Shown here: positions 60,320-64,000 of the stretch, one piece after another | How positions within the stretch are numbered: the stretch's first letter is position 1 | Layout: each line of letters opens with the position of its first letter | Assembly: GCA_042095835.1 (NCBI GenBank) | Contig: JBELML010000017.1 | Location: forward strand, 1-64,000 | Direction of reading: 5' to 3' | DNA length: 64,000 nt | Origin: DATFKA01 sp042095835 | GTDB lineage: Bacteria; Bacteroidota; Bacteroidia; Chitinophagales; Saprospiraceae | Made by a program: the position numbers and the translations under genes | The notes under the pieces: generated by a model | The model's input: only the letters and a program-made list of their open reading frames with translations | What the model was told of the DNA's origin: nothing | Database searches by the model: none

Positions 60320-61867
60320 TTAAAGTTCCTCGACATGTTTTTTGTAATAATCAGCCTGTTTTAAAATGACTGCTTGATCTTCTGGAGACATTTTTCCCCA
60401 TACTCGATACATCATGCCTACCCTAGGGTTTTTTCCTAATTTATCTTGGTGCCGGTCATAGAAATCCCAATAGAGGCTGTTAAACGGACAAGCATTCTGG
60501 CCAGTTTTAGCTTTTCTATCGTACTTACAATTGCTACAATAATCCCCCATCTTATGTATATAGTTAGCACTGGAAATATAAGGTTTAGTTCCCACAATTC
60601 CGCCATCAGCATATTGACTCATACCTCTTGTATTGGTGATTTCTACCCATTCGATAGCATCCATATAAATCCCTAAATACCAGTCATCTACTTCATCTGG
60701 ATGAACGCCTAATAAAAGAGCAAAATTACCAGTTACCATTAATCTCTGAATATGATGAGCATAGGCCGTGTCTAAGGATTGTGTAATACTGTGAGCAAGA
60801 CAACGCATATGAGTCTTTCCTGTCCAAAACCAACTAGGAAGTTTAGCCTGGTGATCAAAGTAGTTCAATGCAGCAAAAGCTGGCATTTTAGCCCAATAAA
60901 TACCTCTCATATATTCTCTCCACCCGATAATCTGTCGAACAAAACCCTCTACTTGGGCAAGGTCAATTTCATCCTGGTGATTTTCCCAATAAGCCACCGT
61001 TTGTTGAACAACCTCCAATGGACTGATCAACTTTATATTCAATAAAAAGGATAACCGGGAGTGGAATAATAAATCGTGGTGAATCGTCATGGCATCTTGG
61101 TATCTTCCAAAGTGCTTAAGACAATGCTCAAGAAAATGTTTCAACTGCAACAAACCTTCTGATCTCGTCACTGGCCAGTCGAATTGCGTAGCCTGAATAT
61201 TACCAATAGTTGTTACCCCTTGCGATTCTAATAAGGCTACAATGTCGCTAGTATCTCTTTGAAAGGTTTTCTTTTCAGGAATATCAAAACCCTTAGGAAT
61301 TTTTTTTCGATTTTCAGCGTCGTAGTTCCACCGTCCAGTTAGCGGTATTTTTCCATCCGCTTCCATCAAGACATTATACTGTTTACGGATTTGTCGGTAA
61401 AAAGTCTCCATTAGGAATTGCTTCTTCCCAGCAAAAAGATCTGCTACAGTATTTCGTTGGCTCATAAAGTGCTCTGTATCGTAAGCGTGTACCTCTATCG
61501 GCAATGCTGCTTTTAGTCTGGTGAGCTCTTGATCTAAACGATATTCATCAGGCAAGAGATATTCAAATTTTGTAAAACCGTGAGATTTAACAAGGCTTGA
61601 AATGTTTTTACTAATACTCTGCTGATTCCGCTTATCATCTAAACTAAGGTATATTACCCGATGTCCTTGCTTTTCTAAAATTTCTTTAAAGGCTCTCATT
61701 GCTAGGAAAAAACCCACAATTTTCTGGACATGGTGCTTTACATAATCTGTCTCCGACCTCATCTCCATAATAAGATAAGTAAGCTCCTCATTGGCTTTAT
61801 CAAACCAACTATGCTGCTCATTTAATTGGTCACCAAGTATTAAGCGGAGCGTTTTTTGCTGCTTCAT
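60320..61867 (-). CDS. FeS-containing photolyase/cryptochrome (PhrB/CryB-like)
   Basis: I use the ATG at 61867 (MKQQKTLRLILGDQLN), the conserved family start; an earlier codon adds 18 residues. The 515-residue protein has an N-domain LRLILGDQLNEQHSWFD and a C-domain with HMRCLAHSI and YCSNCKYDRKAKTGQNACPFN. These four cysteines match the [4Fe-4S] ligands of bacterial (6-4) photolyases (C...C-x2-C-x12-C). It repairs UV photoproducts in DNA using light, with FAD and a ribolumazine-type antenna in the family. The gene is single. Confidence 0.9.
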   Translation of the reverse strand: MKQQKTLRLILGDQLNEQHSWFDKANEELTYLIMEMRSETDYVKHHVQKIVGFFLAMRAFKEILEKQGHRVIYLSLDDKRNQQSISKNISSLVKSHGFTKFEYLLPDEYRLDQELTRLKAALPIEVHAYDTEHFMSQRNTVADLFAGKKQFLMETFYRQIRKQYNVLMEADGKIPLTGRWNYDAENRKKIPKGFDIPEKKTFQRDTSDIVALLESQGVTTIGNIQATQFDWPVTRSEGLLQLKHFLEHCLKHFGRYQDAMTIHHDLLFHSRLSFLLNIKLISPLEVVQQTVAYWENHQDEIDLAQVEGFVRQIIGWREYMRGIYWAKMPAFAALNYFDHQAKLPSWFWTGKTHMRCLAHSITQSLDTAYAHHIQRLMVTGNFALLLGVHPDEVDDWYLGIYMDAIEWVEITNTRGMSQYADGGIVGTKPYISSANYIHKMGDYCSNCKYDRKAKTGQNACPFNSLYWDFYDRHQDKLGKNPRVGMMYRVWGKMSPEDQAVILKQADYYKKHVEEL

Positions 61868-62386
61868 TGTCCTTCCTATTTTTAAGATGAGTGCAGTATT
61901 TACCTTAGGGTATAACCCCAATTACAGCAGGCTGTTCACCTTTATTAGAAGAAGAAATGAATACAAAATATAAACTCAAAAAGCAGGTTGGCAACCAAAT
62001 TATTAACCTATATTAAAATTTTATGGAGAATTTTATGACAATTATGCAAAAAGGCTTAATATTGTCTTAGTAATTTAAGATTACCTTAACAGAAGATGGT
62101 GATTGATCAGTGGCGGTAGAAAGATTAGAGTTGAGGTAATTAGCAAGTTTTAGATCCTTCATAATAACAGTCGGGTGATTTCTTAGAAGAGCGGGGTCCA
62201 TTTGGGCTCGCGCTCTGTTTTATTTAGGCCCTTCCTTTTCCGTAAGACTTAGTCATGTGGTCATCCTACTTAAGGGGGTATTTATTCTTTCCTTTTATTA
62301 TTTCAGAATTCATACAATAAGATTTGGATAATCTGGAAAAGAACCGTTTTTTGTGGGGTATTAATGTATGAAACTTAAGCAAACAG
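61868..62386. other. Intergenic stretch, possible small transcript at 62150-62225
   Basis: 519 bases without a gene. A hairpin agagcg...cgctct (62190-62216) followed by gttttattta resembles a plus-strand terminator although no plus-strand gene precedes it. I see no convincing promoter, though a short RNA is possible. Confidence 0.3.
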
Positions 62387-64000
62387 ATGAACATTAGTTT
62401 AGACACGATCGACCTCCTGGTCATCCTAGCTTACTTTGTGGGTATTATTGTATATGGTATTACACAAGCTAAAAGTGGCAGTTCCGAAGAGTACTTTTTA
62501 GGTGGTCGAAGTCTAACTTGGCCGGTAGTGGGTATCTCTCTTTTTGCAGCCAACATTTCCAGTTCTACACTTATCGGACTTGCGGGTTCGGCCTATTTAC
62601 TGGATATGACGGTTTACAACTATGAGTGGTACGCAGTACTGGTCTTGGTGTTCTTTGCAATTTTCTTCCTTCCCTTTTATCTCAGGTCTGGTGTTTATAC
62701 AATGCCAGAATTTCTGGAGAAAAGATATGATTCCAGATCAAGGTATTATTTTTCCTTTATAACAGTAGTTGGTAACGTTTTAATTGATACCGCAGCATCT
62801 CTTTATGTAGGGACACTGGTATTAGGTCTTATTTTTCCTACACTTCCGCCTTGGGTCATTATTGTGGTTTTAGCAGCTTCTGCCGCCGCATATACCATTC
62901 CTGGTGGTTTAAATTCAGTGGTGAAGACTGAAGTAATACAAGCGATTGTCTTGATTTTTGGATCAATGATTCTAACTTATTATGGTTTGGTAAAAGTAGG
63001 TGGATGGTCTGCTATGGTTGATCAATTGAATGAGCTGAATGCTTCAGGCGTCATTAATAAAAATGCGGAAGAAGCCCTAAGTATAGTGAGAGATAATGAA
63101 GGGGATTGGTGGCGTCAATACGACAGTCCCATTGTACCTTGGTGGGGGCTCCTGACGGGAGTTCCATTATTAGGATTCTATTTCTGGGCCAACAACCAGT
63201 TTATGGTACAGCGAATCCTGAGTTCTAAAAGTTTAAATCACGGCCGTTGGGGTGCCTTATTTGCAGGACTATTGAAATTACCTGTAATTCTTATCATGGT
63301 TATTCCAGGAACCTTGGCGTTTTTACTTTATAGACAAAACGAATATTCCTATAAAGTTCCTGTATCTGAAGCCAACCCAGATGGTATATGTGAGAATCTA
63401 TTGAACTGTACAGATTTAACCTATCTGACGCTTTTATTTGATCTACTACCCGTTGGACTTTTAGGTTTAGTTGTAGCCGGATTATTGGCCGCTATGATGA
63501 GTTCGATCTCTGCAACGTTCAACTCTGCTTCTACGCTGATCACTATGGATTTTGTCAATAAAATCAGGCCCAATATGACGAGCAAGCAGCTCGTTAGATC
63601 GGGCCAAATTTCTACCTTAGTTTTGGTAGTGTTGGCATCTCTATGGGCACCGATGATTGGAAGATATGGTGATTTATTCCGCTACCTCCAGGACATTTTA
63701 GGATATATAGCTCCTCCCGTTGTTTCCGTTTTCGTTGTAGGTCTATTTTGGAAAAGAGCAACTGGTACCGCTAGTATAATAAGTCTCCTAGTTGGCTTAA
63801 TCATGTCAGGTGTCTGGGTGATAGGAGGATTATTTGAATTAGATATCTGGTTTTTCCAGATGCACTTCCTATTGCGTACGACTGTATTATTCTTGATTTG
63901 TTTGGTTACCCTAATTACCACTAGTTTAATCACTGCACCACCTCCAGCAGACAAAATAGAAAGTATGGTTTGGACGCCAAAATTAATTGCCGAAGAAACC
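62387..64000 (+). CDS. Sodium/solute symporter (SSS family), partial at window end
   Basis: The frame from ATG 62387 is open to the last base of the window (538 codons, no stop). It starts MNISLDTIDLLVILAYFVGIIVYG and has the symporter hallmarks EEYFLGGRSLTWPVVGISLFAANISSSTLIGLAGSAY (Na site 2 region), AAYTIPGGLNSVVKTEVIQ, FYFWANNQFMVQRILS and VVAGLLAAMMSSISATFNSASTLITMDF. The SGLT-type sugar/sodium symporter group of Bacteroidota is the closest match. About 10-13 helices are seen so far; the 3' end lies right of the window. Substrate is probably a hexose or amino sugar. Confidence 0.9.
   Translation, partial: MNISLDTIDLLVILAYFVGIIVYGITQAKSGSSEEYFLGGRSLTWPVVGISLFAANISSSTLIGLAGSAYLLDMTVYNYEWYAVLVLVFFAIFFLPFYLRSGVYTMPEFLEKRYDSRSRYYFSFITVVGNVLIDTAASLYVGTLVLGLIFPTLPPWVIIVVLAASAAAYTIPGGLNSVVKTEVIQAIVLIFGSMILTYYGLVKVGGWSAMVDQLNELNASGVINKNAEEALSIVRDNEGDWWRQYDSPIVPWWGLLTGVPLLGFYFWANNQFMVQRILSSKSLNHGRWGALFAGLLKLPVILIMVIPGTLAFLLYRQNEYSYKVPVSEANPDGICENLLNCTDLTYLTLLFDLLPVGLLGLVVAGLLAAMMSSISATFNSASTLITMDFVNKIRPNMTSKQLVRSGQISTLVLVVLASLWAPMIGRYGDLFRYLQDILGYIAPPVVSVFVVGLFWKRATGTASIISLLVGLIMSGVWVIGGLFELDIWFFQMHFLLRTTVLFLICLVTLITTSLITAPPPADKIESMVWTPKLIAEET

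Noticed and set aside
1..64000. CRISPR array, prophage, integrase or restriction-modification system
   Set aside because: Scanning found no regular repeat-spacer pattern, phage structural gene, recombinase or methyltransferase-nuclease pair; the Uma2 protein alone is not evidence of restriction.

Overview
The window reads as chromosomal DNA of a member of the Bacteroidota, most likely an aquatic Saprospiria-type bacterium (Lewinella/Haliscomenobacter relatives). The reasons are SPII lipoproteins and periplasmic proteins ending their signal peptides in AQ, a type IX secretion (T9SS) C-terminal sorting domain, a PorT-like gene next to menG/ubiE, carboxypeptidase-regulatory/OMP beta-barrel receptors, a CBM9/DUF5916 outer membrane protein, few Shine-Dalgarno sequences, and TAnnTTTG-type -7 boxes before several genes. 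Base composition is AT-rich throughout, except one peptidase gene at 8140-10299 that is visibly GC-rich and looks foreign.

Layout. 1-700: a mobile-element copy sits against a broken DUF1905 gene, then a small conserved protein. 748-6767: a lipoprotein, an operon of outer membrane protein, cupin and glycosyltransferase, and a calcineurin-like phosphatase. 6890-8130: tRNA-Arg(CCG) with its terminator, then a decayed island holding a truncated gene plus its partner, both flanked by related direct repeats. 8140-13040: the foreign S9 peptidase, a Uma2-type nuclease, a frameshifted DoxX gene, and a secreted protein gene interrupted by an in-frame TGA. 13043-18597: a zinc alcohol dehydrogenase, a secreted beta-trefoil/aerolysin-like protein, an ankyrin protein, a helix-hairpin-helix protein and a sulfatase. 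18586-23026: a cytochrome P450, ferredoxin, alcohol dehydrogenase and esterase operon with a divergent AraC regulator, a good candidate for oxidative demethylation coupled to formaldehyde removal.

23098-27445: a large ThuA/PQQ-dehydrogenase/PKD/cytochrome c protein diverges from a NUDIX-type regulator, with two palindromic operator-like sites between them. An identical 15-bp site lies 15 kb away in front of a sugar-kinase/pfkA operon (40168-42038), which suggests a shared regulon. 28085-36180: a T9SS-secreted HExxH protein, a CBM9/DUF5916 barrel protein, a GH113-like glycosidase, murQ and an M48 lipoprotein protease. 36254-47333: acyl-CoA dehydrogenase, alkaline phosphatase, a CotH-like protein, pfkA, a BadF-type kinase, a glucosaminidase, TRAP permeases without a binding protein, an ACP phosphodiesterase-like gene, PorT and menG. 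47503-64000: gyrA, a TPR protein, a sterol desaturase-family protein, an inactive-looking papain-fold protein, engB, a plsC-like acyltransferase, a gamma-glutamyltransferase relic, a TerB/acyl-CoA oxidase-like protein, an FeS photolyase and a sodium/solute symporter that runs off the right edge.

The most notable structure outside genes is a family of about 250-bp elements with terminal inverted repeats (three copies: 1-142, 27470-27722, 42161-42409). They behave like MITEs, and one abuts a truncated gene.
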